Shown: positions 25,442 to 35,042, numbered from the stretch's first letter. The stretch: 64,000 nt of DNA from Saprospiraceae bacterium (GCA_041392805.1 JAWKLJ010000002.1:573001-637000); one strand, 5' to 3'. Notes: generated from the sequence alone by a model not told the origin. Numbers and translations: made by a program.

Positions 25442-27691
25442 CTAGGTCAATCCCTTCAACAACTTAACATCCTCTTCCCATTCTTTGAGTTTGCGCTCAT
25501 AGCTGTTCTGATTTTTGGTTATTCGAAGGGTATGAGGGCTTCCCTTTCTAATCGTTTCGCAGGTAAGATCGAGTCCTGCACTGTGTATAGCATATTCCAT
25601 GTTCCTCCGCAATGCCTCCCTCGCAGGGTACTTAAATTCGTAGCCCGTAGGAGAACGAACAAAGGAAGCGATCAATTCCAGTTCCTTGTTGCGGTCTTTG
25701 GGGGGCGGTAGTTCCCTAGACCAGTCTGTTGGCGGTTGAGGTTTAATAGCGGTTCTAGCTTGCAAATCTGCCACACACCATTCTTCCAGACGAGTAGTGA
25801 AAAGGGTGGATGGTTTATTTTTTTCGCCCTTATATTTCAAAATCGCTGAATAGATAACATTGTTGGCGAAATCCCTTGAGGCCCGAAGACAGAAGGTTTC
25901 AAGCAAATCTTCTGCCCAATCGGCCTCTTCCTTCCATTTACTGAGTTCCATCACTTGATAAAGGATAATAGCGACAGGTTGGTGATCTGTCCTGTCTTTG
26001 AGGTTTTTTAATCCTTCCGAAAGTACCGCTAACTCTTGCAGGACAAGGCTTTGGTATTGACTTTGGGTGGAGAGGCGATGCAGTAGGTTGAGGTAATGTG
26101 TTAGTTTTTGTATTTCTCCTTCTTGTCTGATCTGCTTGAAAAAAGAAAAAAAGAGGCTTGAATCAAAACCATCAATAAGTTGTTTCCAATGGCCAACGTC
26201 GATTTTCGTGAAGGTTTTAAACAACAAATCAGGCAGAATACTTGCCATGGTAACATTGTCATTTAGTTGGATCAACGTCCTGGCAATGCCATTGCAATCG
26301 TTGGGGATAGGGGTAGGGGAGTAGTGATACCAAAAATCAGATTTCTGTCGGTTGGCAACTTTTTGAGCCATCAGGTCTATCAGATTCCGGCAGGTGTTCG
26401 CATAACTTTGATCCTGAGTCAAAAAATTGCTGTAATAGTTGAGCCAATTTGCAATAACCTCTAGGTTGCTGCTATTGAGCACCTCCTTTTCCCAGCCATC
26501 AGGCCAAAAAATCAAAGCGCCATAATGGTACCAATAATCCATCGTCATTCCCGCATTCCCCGTATAGCCTTCGGCATCCTTTTCTATAGGTTCATCCTCT
26601 CCCAGTGTTTGTTTAGATAATACCTGACTTTCATCTAAAGTAATTTGTCCCAAATTTGGCATCTGGTGTTTCACCCAATGTTCGATATACAAAGCGTTTT
26701 CATAGATTTCTCCCATCTCGCCATCTTCTGCCAAATTATCATCGTTATCCCAACTATTATAGCGCCTCCTTCTACGGTAATAGGAATCAGGTTCCTCTAA
26801 TTCTCCCGACAAATGGTAGGTCACCAAGCCCAAGCGGACCTGGTAGCCTGCTATTTCGCAAGCCTTCATAAATGCCTCCGCTCTAGGACCGTCATGCCTT
26901 TTCAAGCTATGGAAGGAAAAATTGCTGGGAGTATATTGGTGATCCAACAAAACAGCAGCAGGTAAATTTTCCCAGTCTGTCTTCTTTGCTTTTAGGTACT
27001 TAGCCAACTTACTTATTTGTTCGCTAAATTCTGGGGCTTTATAGGTCTTTTCAGTATTTTTTAATAATAAATTGTAGACGAGGCATAGGCGATACCCAGC
27101 AGTGAGTGGCTTAACTTCATGTTCACAGTCGGCATAAAAGGCGGCATATGGTATTTTGTACAGGTACTTATCAGCAGAAAAATCATAGGTGTGTTCCATT
27201 CCGCTATGGCGGACGATAAGTTCTCCTCCTTTGTGGCTGGCAGGTAAGCCCACTACCAGGGTGCCAAACATCCCCTCCTCCTTTTCGGAGTCCCGATGCG
27301 GCAAAAAGAAATCGCCCTCCTGATAAAGTAACAATTTATACAAAGAAGCTTCTACTTTGCCTTGCTCAATGCCAAAGCTTTTACGAACCCTTTTTACAAT
27401 TTTAGCCAAGGTTTTTTCCCATTCAGGGTTTCCGAAAGACAATTTTTCGGCATCAACCTCCCACACACTTCGCACAGAAGGATCAAAAACAGTTTTGCTG
27501 CCTTTCCCGAAAGAGGCCTTGTGCGCCAACGCGATCATTTGCTTTGCCGTATCAAGATCAAGGGGCAATCCGATGTTGCCCATGCCTTTTACCTTCAGAC
27601 CTGGCATATTGAATTTTACGGTATCAAATTGAGCAAAAGCACCACTGCCCTCTATTGATTGTAACGTTTTTAAAATTGGGTTGTCCATCAT
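25442..27691 (-). CDS. Large 2OG-Fe(II) oxygenase-domain protein
   Basis: 749 residues. The N-terminal ~210 residues form a prolyl 4-hydroxylase-type double-stranded beta helix: LLLYQEGDFFLPHRDSEKEEG (His132, Asp134), GTLVVGLPASHKGGELIVRH, then CEHEVKPLTAGYRLCLVYNL (His191, Arg201 for 2-oxoglutarate). All iron and cosubstrate residues are present. The remaining ~500 residues are largely helical with no family I can name, including a Tyr/Arg-rich segment at about 310-320. Proteins of this layout occur across bacteria and fungi without assigned substrates; protein hydroxylation is a guess. The gene stands alone between convergent and codirectional neighbours. Confidence 0.85.
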   Translation of the reverse strand: MMDNPILKTLQSIEGSGAFAQFDTVKFNMPGLKVKGMGNIGLPLDLDTAKQMIALAHKASFGKGSKTVFDPSVRSVWEVDAEKLSFGNPEWEKTLAKIVKRVRKSFGIEQGKVEASLYKLLLYQEGDFFLPHRDSEKEEGMFGTLVVGLPASHKGGELIVRHSGMEHTYDFSADKYLYKIPYAAFYADCEHEVKPLTAGYRLCLVYNLLLKNTEKTYKAPEFSEQISKLAKYLKAKKTDWENLPAAVLLDHQYTPSNFSFHSLKRHDGPRAEAFMKACEIAGYQVRLGLVTYHLSGELEEPDSYYRRRRRYNSWDNDDNLAEDGEMGEIYENALYIEHWVKHQMPNLGQITLDESQVLSKQTLGEDEPIEKDAEGYTGNAGMTMDYWYHYGALIFWPDGWEKEVLNSSNLEVIANWLNYYSNFLTQDQSYANTCRNLIDLMAQKVANRQKSDFWYHYSPTPIPNDCNGIARTLIQLNDNVTMASILPDLLFKTFTKIDVGHWKQLIDGFDSSLFFSFFKQIRQEGEIQKLTHYLNLLHRLSTQSQYQSLVLQELAVLSEGLKNLKDRTDHQPVAIILYQVMELSKWKEEADWAEDLLETFCLRASRDFANNVIYSAILKYKGEKNKPSTLFTTRLEEWCVADLQARTAIKPQPPTDWSRELPPPKDRNKELELIASFVRSPTGYEFKYPAREALRRNMEYAIHSAGLDLTCETIRKGSPHTLRITKNQNSYERKLKEWEEDVKLLKGLT

Positions 27692-27724
27692 TAGGAGAGT
27701 TGTTTTAATGCTTTTAAATATAAC

Positions 27725-28366
27725 CTAAAAATTCCGATCCAAGGCCCGCCTTTTTTGCTCCACCACCTCCCGGCAATGACAGCCCTCCAGGTGATCATTT
27801 ACCAAACCCATGGCCTGCATAAAGGCATAAGCTGTCGTCGGCCCAACAAAGCTCCAGCCCCTCTTTTTAAGGTCCTTACTAATAGCTTGTGAGGTAGGGG
27901 TTTGCCCCAATTGCTTCAACGTGGCATAGTCGAAGGTCCTTGGTCGCTGGGCTGGAGGGGGTTCGAATTGCCAAAAATAACGCGCCAGAGAGCCTTCCTG
28001 TTCCACTAGTTCACAGGCCTTTTGGGCATTATTGATCGTAGATTCAATTTTCTTTCGATGGCGGATAATCCCCGCATCTTGTAGCAGACGCTCTACATCC
28101 TGAGCGGTAAATCGAGCCACTTTTTCAAAATCAAAACCATCAAATGCCGTGCGAAAATTGTCCCTTTTCCGCAAAATAGTCAGCCAGCTCAATCCCGATT
28201 GGAAACCTTCCAGACAAATTTTTTCGAATAGGCGTATATCGTCCGTTACAGGATGGCCCCATTCCTCATCGTGGTACTGCATATAATCTGGAAGACCACC
28301 GTACCACCAGCAGCGCTGTAGGCCATCTGCTGCCAATAATAACCCATCTGTATTTGGTGTTGCCAT
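27725..28366 (-). CDS. tag: DNA-3-methyladenine glycosylase I
   Basis: 213 residues. The family signature RCWWYGGLPDYMQYHDEEWGHP near the N terminus includes the catalytic Glu of the EEWG motif and the first zinc Cys. FEKICLEGFQSGLSWLTILRKR and GWSFVGPTTAYAFMQAMGLVNDHL follow, then the second zinc-binding part, HLEGCHC. The enzyme removes 3-methyladenine from alkylated DNA in base-excision repair. About 20 residues precede the usual start of the domain; an internal start is possible. The spacer upstream of the gene is a GC-rich tandem array. Confidence 0.96.
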   Translation of the reverse strand: MATPNTDGLLLAADGLQRCWWYGGLPDYMQYHDEEWGHPVTDDIRLFEKICLEGFQSGLSWLTILRKRDNFRTAFDGFDFEKVARFTAQDVERLLQDAGIIRHRKKIESTINNAQKACELVEQEGSLARYFWQFEPPPAQRPRTFDYATLKQLGQTPTSQAISKDLKKRGWSFVGPTTAYAFMQAMGLVNDHLEGCHCREVVEQKRRALDRNF

Positions 28367-28812
28367 TTTTTTGTTTTTTAATAACCTTTAGATTTTTGGG
28401 CGCTTTTGGAAAGTCGGAAGTACGAAGTCGGAAGTCGGAAAAGTCTCCGCCACCAGCCCCCCTCGCCAACTGCCCCCTCACCCCAAGCCACCCCCCCGCC
28501 AACTGACCCCTCACCCAAGCCACCCCTCCGCCAACTGACCCCTCTCCCAAGCCAACTGACTCCTCACCCCCGCCAACTGACCCCTCACCTCACCCCCCCC
28601 GCCAACTGACCCCTCACCCCAAGCCACCCCCCGCCAGCTGACTCCTCACCTCAAGCCACCCCCCGCCAACTGACTCCTCACCCCAAGCCACCCCCCCCGC
28701 CAACTGACTCCTCACCTCAAGCCACCCCCCCGCCAACTGACTCCTCACCCCCGCCACACCATGTCTTGTCCTGAAATAACTCCACCACCATTGTCGATAT
28801 CCTGCCAACCAT
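28367..28812. other. 446-bp spacer, mostly a GC-rich tandem array
   Basis: No gene. From tag toward mtnA it contains a GAAGTCGGAAGT tract at 28410-28446 and then the ten-unit tandem array. Confidence 0.6.
28470..28755. repeat. Tandem array, ten units of GCCAACTGACYCCTCACC
   Basis: Ten copies of an 18-bp core, GCCAACTGACYCCTCACC, are separated by 0-15 bp, usually CCAAGCCACCCCCC. One strand is almost purely C/A/T and the other G-rich. Unit differences are small (C/T at one position), which points to recent expansion. It lies between tag and mtnA on the shared minus strand. Confidence 0.9.
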
Positions 28813-29922
28813 CTAGCGCTCCCCTTCCGGAAACAAAGCCAATAAGCCCTCCTCTGAGGCCGCACAAATCCCTCGCTCTGTAATCAGGCCGGTAACTAAT
28901 CGGGCGGGGGTGACATCAAAGCCATAATTGAGCGCCGGACTTTCCGCTGGCGTCAACAAGACCTGCTGCAACTGCCCATCGGTTAACCCTTGAATATATT
29001 TTACTTCTTCGCCGCTGCGTTCCTCTATCGGTATCTCCTGAATGCCATCTGTCAGCGACCAGTCGATAGTAGAGGAGGGGAGAGCCACATAAAAAGGCAC
29101 CTGGTTGTCCTTGGCGGCCAGGGCCTTCAAGTAGGTGCCGATTTTATTGGCGACATCCCCCTGGCGCGTGGTCCGGTCGGTTCCGACGATCACCAGGTCT
29201 ACCATTTGGTGTTGCATGAGATGGCCGCCGAGGTTATCGACGATGACCGTGTGGGGCACACCATGTTCTTTGAGTTCAAAGGCCGTAATTCTGGCTCCCT
29301 GGTTGCGTGGGCGGGTTTCATCTACCCAGACGTGCAGGGGTATGCCTTTGTCATGGGCGGCATAGATAGGCGCCGTTGCCGTCCCGTAATCAATGCAAGC
29401 CAGCCAGCCAGCATTGCAATGGGTTAGAATGTGGACGGGTTGTTGGCCCTTTTGTTGGTAGATATCCTCAATCAGCTTCAAGCCGTGGAGCCCTATTTGG
29501 CGACAATGATCGATGCTTTCTTCGGCCACCGCTGCTGCTATTTTTTTGGCCGTTGCTAATAGGAGCGCTTTATCTTGGTGCAGCAGGAGCGCCTTTTCCA
29601 CCCGTTGTAGTACATTAAACAAATCGACAGCCGTCGGGCGTGTTTGTTGCAGGGCCTGAATGGCTTGAGGAATATAAGTCGCCCAGTTGGTATCCGGAGG
29701 TGCCTGATAAATACTAAGGTACACCCCATAAGCCGCCGTTACCCCAATCAATGGCGCCCCCCGAACGTGCATATCGCGAATCGCGACAGCGCTGTCTTCC
29801 AAGGTGCTAAGGTTTTCAATGACCAATTCATGAGGCAGGCTTCTTTGGTCAATGATTTTTACGATACCTTCCGCTTTCTCATCTAACCAAATCGTATGAT
29901 AATATTGGTCTTTGATCTTCAT
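28813..29922 (-). CDS. mtnA: S-methyl-5-thioribose-1-phosphate isomerase
   Basis: 369 residues from the ATG at 29922 (MKIKDQYYHTIWLDEK); seven further upstream residues are readable from 29943. eIF-2B alpha/beta/delta-like fold. MHVRGAPLIGVTAAYG is the substrate phosphate region, THCNAGWLAC holds the catalytic Cys169, and DLVIVGTDR holds the catalytic Asp249. The enzyme converts methylthioribose-1-phosphate to methylthioribulose-1-phosphate in methionine salvage. No other salvage genes are adjacent. A TACTTTTG box at 29948-29941 (minus) just upstream fits a -7 element. Confidence 0.95.
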   Translation of the reverse strand: MKIKDQYYHTIWLDEKAEGIVKIIDQRSLPHELVIENLSTLEDSAVAIRDMHVRGAPLIGVTAAYGVYLSIYQAPPDTNWATYIPQAIQALQQTRPTAVDLFNVLQRVEKALLLHQDKALLLATAKKIAAAVAEESIDHCRQIGLHGLKLIEDIYQQKGQQPVHILTHCNAGWLACIDYGTATAPIYAAHDKGIPLHVWVDETRPRNQGARITAFELKEHGVPHTVIVDNLGGHLMQHQMVDLVIVGTDRTTRQGDVANKIGTYLKALAAKDNQVPFYVALPSSTIDWSLTDGIQEIPIEERSGEEVKYIQGLTDGQLQQVLLTPAESPALNYGFDVTPARLVTGLITERGICAASEEGLLALFPEGER

Positions 29923-29940
29923 GCAGCGATTTTGGATAAA

Positions 29941-29948
29941 CAAAAGTA
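29941..29948 (-). promoter_or_regulatory. Candidate -7 box of mtnA
   Basis: TACTTTTG on the minus strand fits TAnnTTTG; the implied start lies about 14 nt before the ATG at 29922. I see no clear -33 box. Confidence 0.4.
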
Positions 29949-30084
29949 TTTTGCTTTGGGTAAAGGTCCTAATTTTGCGTAAAAATTTTCGCCATATACC
30001 TAATCAGTGCTTAATTCGTTATCCTATTATTCGAGTGGAATGGGAATGAAATAGGCGGCGCAGCAGGCAAGGAGATAGTATGTA

Positions 30085-30130
30085 ACTCAGTGAACTCCGC
30101 TCCTCCGCGTAACCCTGCGTAACTAATCCT
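30085..30130. repeat. CTCCTCCGCGTA-type dispersed word, copy 2
   Basis: ACTCAGTGAACTCCGCTCCT then CCGCGTAACCCTGCGTAACT, ending AATCCT; matches 24301-24350. Confidence 0.55.
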
Positions 30131-30225
30131 CTCTTAGCCACACAGCGGCATTTTAGCAATATAAGCCTTTGAGATATCCTTGCTATTAAAGATATTAGTG
30201 CTCAAATTTTTAAATAAAAGAAACG

Positions 30226-31611
30226 ATGAAAATACTGAAAATCAATAATTTATTCCTTCTGCTGGCCTTGTGTTTTACCTCGCTCCATGCGCAGGAAACA
30301 GACCAGTCAAATGGTTATGCCTTCACCAATGTCAATGTTCTGCCAATGACGGGAGGTGATTTGCTACCCAATCAAACAGTCATAATCAAAAATGGTAAAA
30401 TCCAGAAAATGGGGCCGGCAACCAAAGTGAAAGCACCCAAAAATGTGGAGGTGATAGATGGAGAAGGCCTGTTTTTAATGCCAGGACTGACGGAAATGCA
30501 TGCGCATATCCCGACGCCTAGTGACGGCGACGATACTAGGGTGAAGGAAGTCCTGTTTCTCTACTTGTCTCAGGGGGTGACAACTATCCGCGGTATGTTG
30601 GGCGATCCTTATCACCTAGGTCTCCGCAAACAAGCAGCTGACGGCACCGTGCTCAGCCCTCGAATATTTACGTCTAGCCCATCTATTAATGGGAATAGCG
30701 TCCAAACCATAGAAGAGGCCAGGTCAAAAGTGACGCAGTACAAAACGGATGGTTATGACTTTTTGAAAATCCATCCGGGTTTAACCCTCGAAGTGTTTAA
30801 TGCAGTTGCTGCAACTGCTGATAAAGTGGGTATTCCTTTTTCAGGTCACGTGCCGATTCAAGTAGGGATAGAACGCGCCATCAATGCCGGATATGCCTCT
30901 ATCGATCACCTGGATGGTTTGGTGGAAGGCTTGGTGCCCGCCACTGCTGGTGTGAAACCCGAAGAAAACGGCTTTTTCGGCTATAATTTTACGGAGGTAG
31001 CAGATGTTAATCAGCTGTCCAAATTAATTACGTTGGCCAAAGCCAAGGGCGTCTGGTTTGTTCCCACCCAGACCTTAATGACGCGATGGTTTGCGCCCAC
31101 AAAACCGGAAGTGATCGGTAATGAACTGGAAATGAAATACATGCCCGCCGCAACCCTTTACCAATGGCGAATAAACAAGAACCGGATGTTGGAAGATGCT
31201 AATTATAACGTGGAACGTTGGGAGGCTTTTGTAATCCTCCGGGAGAAAATTCTACGTAATTTGCATAAATCTGGCGTTGGATTGCTGCTAGGCTCTGACG
31301 CCCCACAGGTTTACAATGTACCCGGGTTTTCCCTGCACCACGAGTTGCGCGATATGGCCAAGGCTGGCATTCCCAATTTGGCTATTCTGGAAAGTGGCAC
31401 GGTCAATCCCGCACGTTTTTTTGGGAAAACAGGAGAATTTGGCACCATCGAAAAAGGGGCCGCTGCAGATTTTATCCTATTGGAAGCCAACCCGATAGTG
31501 GATGTTGCAAATGCCCAAAAGCAAGTCGGCGTGATGGTGGCCGGAAAATGGCTACCCAAAGCAGAGATTGACAAGCGATTGGCCGAAATTGCCCAACGAA
31601 ATGCTCAATAG
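30226..31611 (+). CDS. Secreted amidohydrolase
   Basis: 461 residues with a signal peptide (MKILKINNLFLLLALCFTSLHAQ). The metal-dependent amidohydrolase fold shows LMPGLTEMHAHIP (HxH), the lysine region FLKIHPGL, SGHVPIQV and SIDHLDGL (His ligands), and LLGSDAPQV (Asp). It resembles the imidazolonepropionase-like/prolidase-like secreted amidohydrolases common in Bacteroidota, whose substrates are mostly untested. The stop lies 8 bp from the convergent trkH stop, leaving no room for separate terminators. Confidence 0.92.
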   Translation: MKILKINNLFLLLALCFTSLHAQETDQSNGYAFTNVNVLPMTGGDLLPNQTVIIKNGKIQKMGPATKVKAPKNVEVIDGEGLFLMPGLTEMHAHIPTPSDGDDTRVKEVLFLYLSQGVTTIRGMLGDPYHLGLRKQAADGTVLSPRIFTSSPSINGNSVQTIEEARSKVTQYKTDGYDFLKIHPGLTLEVFNAVAATADKVGIPFSGHVPIQVGIERAINAGYASIDHLDGLVEGLVPATAGVKPEENGFFGYNFTEVADVNQLSKLITLAKAKGVWFVPTQTLMTRWFAPTKPEVIGNELEMKYMPAATLYQWRINKNRMLEDANYNVERWEAFVILREKILRNLHKSGVGLLLGSDAPQVYNVPGFSLHHELRDMAKAGIPNLAILESGTVNPARFFGKTGEFGTIEKGAAADFILLEANPIVDVANAQKQVGVMVAGKWLPKAEIDKRLAEIAQRNAQ

Positions 31612-31618
31612 GAAAACG

Positions 31619-33067
31619 CTAAGCCGTTTTCCAGAAAAAAGGGGTAAACAAGACTAGAATAGTAAACAATTCCAAACGTCCCAGTAGCATATAAAAAGAC
31701 AGGAAAAGCTTGATAGGGTCACTCAAATGGGCAAAATTGTCAACAGGCCCAACGGCGCCTATTCCGGGCCCTACATTCCCTAAACAAGTCGCTACTGCAC
31801 CAATAGCAGTCATGAAATCAAGCCCCAAAATGGTTAAGATAATTGACCCTATTACAAAAAGAATGAGGTAAATCAGTAAGAAAATAATGATGTGTGTTAT
31901 GATTTTTCCTCTAACCCGCTGACCATTCAATTTGAGTGGAACAATGGCTCTGGGATGGAGAATACGCTTGAATTCAAGATAAGAATTTTTGAAAAGCACC
32001 AGGTGACGAATCACTTTTATGCCACCACTGGTTGACCCGGCACAAGCTCCAATAAACAATAAAATAAAAAAAGTCATGGTTAAACCATCTGACCAGCTCG
32101 TATAATCGGCTGATACAAAACCGGTGGTGGTAAGGATGGAAACAATTTGAAAGATGCTATCTCGAAAGGATTGTTCAAAAGATTGATTCGTTACACTGTG
32201 TACGCCAATAGTGACCAGTACGCCCAACCCTATAACCATAAAAAGATAAGCCCGAAACTCATCGCTTTGCCATATTTTTTTAAATTCTCCTTTAAAAGCA
32301 AAATAGATGACGGTATAATTTGTTCCTGCCAAAAACATAAAAATAACGATGACATACTGAATGGCTGGCACATTAAAATAAGCCATGCTGGTGTTTTTGG
32401 TCGAGAAACCGCCCGTTGCCATAGTTGTAAGGGCGTGGTTAAAGGCATCATAAAAGCTCATGCCTAGAACATAAAGGATCCCTATCAAAAGGCCGGTAAG
32501 GGCGACATAAAGAAACCACAAGCGCTTGGCCGTTTCCTGAATGCGAGGGTGCAGCTTATCAGAGGTAGGGCCAGGTGCTTCGGCCACAAACAGTTCTATG
32601 CCACCAATGCCCAGAAGCGGGAAAATGGCGACCGTTAATACAATGATTCCCATTCCTCCAATCCACTGGGTTAGGCTTCTCCAAAATAAAATGCCCTCAG
32701 GGGTGCTTTCTATGTCTTCCAAAATGCTGGCACCAGTTGTCGTCATCCCTGATACGGTCTCAAATAAGGCATCTGTTATAGTGGGAATAACCCCACTGAA
32801 CAAAAAAGGGAGCATACCATAGGTGACCATAGTGAGCCAACCGAGTGCAACAATCAGATAACCCTCTCTTTTTTTTATGCTGCCGTTGCTTTTGACAAAC
32901 CGGAGGATCGGCAGCGCAATAACGACACCTATTAATCCAGACCAGAACAAAGGACCTTCATCACCTGCATCGAAGTAAAAAGAAAAAGGAATACAAAAAA
33001 ACATTAATCCACCTAAGATCAGAAGTAATACACCTATGACTCTTATGATGGGTTGAATATTTATCAT
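31619..33067 (-). CDS. trkH: Trk-type potassium uptake protein TrkH
   Basis: 482 residues with many transmembrane helices, typical length. The selectivity-filter-type repeats are visible: FETVSGMTTTGASIL, TMATGGFSTKNTS, VSILTTTGFVSADY and ATCLGNVGPGIGAV, each with the conserved glycine that lines the pore. It is the ion-translocating subunit in the inner membrane and works with the TrkA regulator, encoded 18 bp upstream on the same strand. Confidence 0.95.
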   Translation of the reverse strand: MINIQPIIRVIGVLLLILGGLMFFCIPFSFYFDAGDEGPLFWSGLIGVVIALPILRFVKSNGSIKKREGYLIVALGWLTMVTYGMLPFLFSGVIPTITDALFETVSGMTTTGASILEDIESTPEGILFWRSLTQWIGGMGIIVLTVAIFPLLGIGGIELFVAEAPGPTSDKLHPRIQETAKRLWFLYVALTGLLIGILYVLGMSFYDAFNHALTTMATGGFSTKNTSMAYFNVPAIQYVIVIFMFLAGTNYTVIYFAFKGEFKKIWQSDEFRAYLFMVIGLGVLVTIGVHSVTNQSFEQSFRDSIFQIVSILTTTGFVSADYTSWSDGLTMTFFILLFIGACAGSTSGGIKVIRHLVLFKNSYLEFKRILHPRAIVPLKLNGQRVRGKIITHIIIFLLIYLILFVIGSIILTILGLDFMTAIGAVATCLGNVGPGIGAVGPVDNFAHLSDPIKLFLSFYMLLGRLELFTILVLFTPFFWKTA

Positions 33068-33085
33068 GAGATAGAAATAAAGGTG

Positions 33086-34426
33086 TTAACGGAAAAGCTT
33101 TTCCAATTTGCCAATGGCTTCGGGCAACGCGAAAACGATCACTTTATCATCAACCTGAAATTGGAAATCTCCATTGGGGATTAAACTTTCCTCTCCCCGA
33201 ATGACCCCACCTACAATAGCTGTCGTGGGGAAATGAAGGTCTTTTAAAGGCTTTCTGGTCAGTTGATTATTTCGATGAATAACATATTCTATCACTTCCG
33301 CATCTACTCCAGCCAAACTGGTAATGGCCTCAATATGTCCTTTTCTGACAAAGCGGAAAATGTTGTTGGCTGTAATTAGTTTTTTGTTGATGAGGGTATC
33401 AACACCGATATTTTGGGAGATATGGATGTATTCCTTGTTTTCCACCTGCGCAATGGTTTTGTAAACGCCGTGGTTTTTGGCCGTTAGGCTTGCAATGATA
33501 TTGGCTTCCGAATTGCCGGATAAAGCGATAAAGGCATCCATATTACTCAGCCCTTCTTCCTCCAACATATCAAAGTTGCTGGGGTCACCATTGATAATGA
33601 GCGAGTTATCAAGTTCTTCTGCCAGTATCTTACATCGCTCTTTATCACGATCGATGAGGGTTACATTGTATTCTTTTTCGAGGATTTTGGCGGTTGACTT
33701 CGCCAGAGAACTTCCTCCCAGAATCATAATGTTTTTGATCGTCACCTTTTTTTTGCCTACTAAATTGATGACTGCATCGATGTTTTCTTTTCGGGTAATA
33801 AAGTAGATATGGTCGTTGCGATGAAAAATGGTTTCAGGGCGTGGTATCAGGGTTTGATGGCCTCGTAAGATAGCAATGGGGCGGAGCATTATGCCCGATT
33901 GCAAACCATGAATATCTATCACTCGTTTATTGGCAAGAGGGGAATAATCATCTAAAGTAATCCCTACAAGGTGGATTTTTCCCTCTTCAAACTCAAAGTG
34001 GTCTGTAAAAGAACATTGCTTGACAAGACGAGAAATTTCTTTGGCTGCCAGCTGCTGAGGGGAAATCAGGGTGTCAATTCCTAGCTCCTGAAACACGGCG
34101 CGTTGTGCTTCACCTAAATACTCCGCATTTTGCACCCTTGCAATTACTTTTTTAGCCCCCATCTTTTTGGCTAAAATAGCAGCAATCAAGTTCGTCTTTT
34201 CTGAAGTTGTTAGTGCTAAAAACAAGTTGGCTTTGTGGACTTCCGCTTTTCCGAGGGTATTGATAGAGGAGGCATCCCCTCCTATCGTTAAGACATCAAT
34301 ATGCGTAGCGGCTATATCAAGAATTTCCTGGTTGGTATCAATTAGAACAATATCTTGATGCTCAAAACTTAACAATTCCGCAAGATGAGAGCCTACATCC
34401 CCTGCACCTGCTATGACAATTTTCAT
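33086..34426 (-). CDS. trkA: Trk potassium transporter regulatory protein TrkA
   Basis: 446 residues made of two RCK units. Each has a Rossmann NAD-binding half (KIVIAGAGDVGSHLAELLS and later NIMILGGSSLAKSTAKILE) and a TrkA-C half (VGITLDDYSPLANKRV; EYVIHRNNQLTRKPLKDL). TrkA binds NAD(H)/ATP on the cytoplasmic face and gates TrkH, encoded 18 bp downstream, so the two form an operon. A TACTTTTG box at 34453-34446 (minus) sits about 20 bp upstream of the start. Confidence 0.95.
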   Translation of the reverse strand: MKIVIAGAGDVGSHLAELLSFEHQDIVLIDTNQEILDIAATHIDVLTIGGDASSINTLGKAEVHKANLFLALTTSEKTNLIAAILAKKMGAKKVIARVQNAEYLGEAQRAVFQELGIDTLISPQQLAAKEISRLVKQCSFTDHFEFEEGKIHLVGITLDDYSPLANKRVIDIHGLQSGIMLRPIAILRGHQTLIPRPETIFHRNDHIYFITRKENIDAVINLVGKKKVTIKNIMILGGSSLAKSTAKILEKEYNVTLIDRDKERCKILAEELDNSLIINGDPSNFDMLEEEGLSNMDAFIALSGNSEANIIASLTAKNHGVYKTIAQVENKEYIHISQNIGVDTLINKKLITANNIFRFVRKGHIEAITSLAGVDAEVIEYVIHRNNQLTRKPLKDLHFPTTAIVGGVIRGEESLIPNGDFQFQVDDKVIVFALPEAIGKLEKLFR

Positions 34427-34445
34427 TTGTTATGGTTTAATCCCG

Positions 34446-34453
34446 CAAAAGTA
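34446..34453 (-). promoter_or_regulatory. Candidate -7 box of the trkA-trkH operon
   Basis: TACTTTTG on the minus strand matches TAnnTTTG; the start at 34426 lies 20 bp downstream, so the leader would be short. No clear -33 box. Confidence 0.4.
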
Positions 34454-34580
34454 TACTTCTTTGCGATAAATACTGATTATTAAAGGATAATTTTTGGGTT
34501 TATAGCACTGAGCATGGACTGGCGAATTTTTTCATCGACTGCTTTATGGCTAATTGTGCTAAAACCCTTATCATTGTGAA

Positions 34581-35042
34581 ATGAAGGTATTAATGGTGTG
34601 TTTAGGTAATATTTGTCGGTCTCCTTTGGCAGAAGGTATTTTACAATCTAAAATTAATGAAAAAGGCCTGAACTGGCAAGTGGAGTCGGCTGGAACAGGT
34701 GCTTGGCATATAGGAGAACACCCCGATCCTCGGGCCATAAAAATCGGCAAAAAATTTGGTATTGATATCAGCCAGCAACGTGGAAGACAACTCCGAGCAC
34801 ATGATCTTGACCGATTCGATCTCCTCTTCGCCATGGATCAATCCAATTACCGCAACATCCTTCAACTCGCCGTATCGCCTAAACAGGAAGAAAAAATTCA
34901 CCTCATCTTGAATATGGTCAACCCCGGACTAAACAATAGTGTACCCGATCCTTATTGGAATGACAATGGTTTTGAAGAGGTCTTTCAAATGTTGGATATC
35001 GCTTGCGAAAAGATCATTCAGCACTGGACTTCAGAGGATTAA
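34581..35042 (+). CDS. Low-molecular-weight protein tyrosine phosphatase
   Basis: 153 residues. The active-site P-loop is VCLGNICRSPLAEG, with nucleophile Cys7 and Arg13, at the extreme N terminus as usual. The general-acid loop is VPDPYWNDNGFEE. The enzyme dephosphorylates phosphotyrosine or small phosphoesters in the cytoplasm; in bacteria it often controls polysaccharide kinases, but no such genes are nearby. Single gene, divergent from trkA. Confidence 0.96.
   Translation: MKVLMVCLGNICRSPLAEGILQSKINEKGLNWQVESAGTGAWHIGEHPDPRAIKIGKKFGIDISQQRGRQLRAHDLDRFDLLFAMDQSNYRNILQLAVSPKQEEKIHLILNMVNPGLNNSVPDPYWNDNGFEEVFQMLDIACEKIIQHWTSED

Noticed and set aside
28470..28755. Possible CRISPR array
   Set aside because: Units are directly repeated with almost no unique spacers, and the linkers are themselves repetitive; no cas genes nearby.
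28614..28865. Gly/Trp-rich frame across the tandem array
   Set aside because: Pure translation of the repeat; overlaps mtnA.
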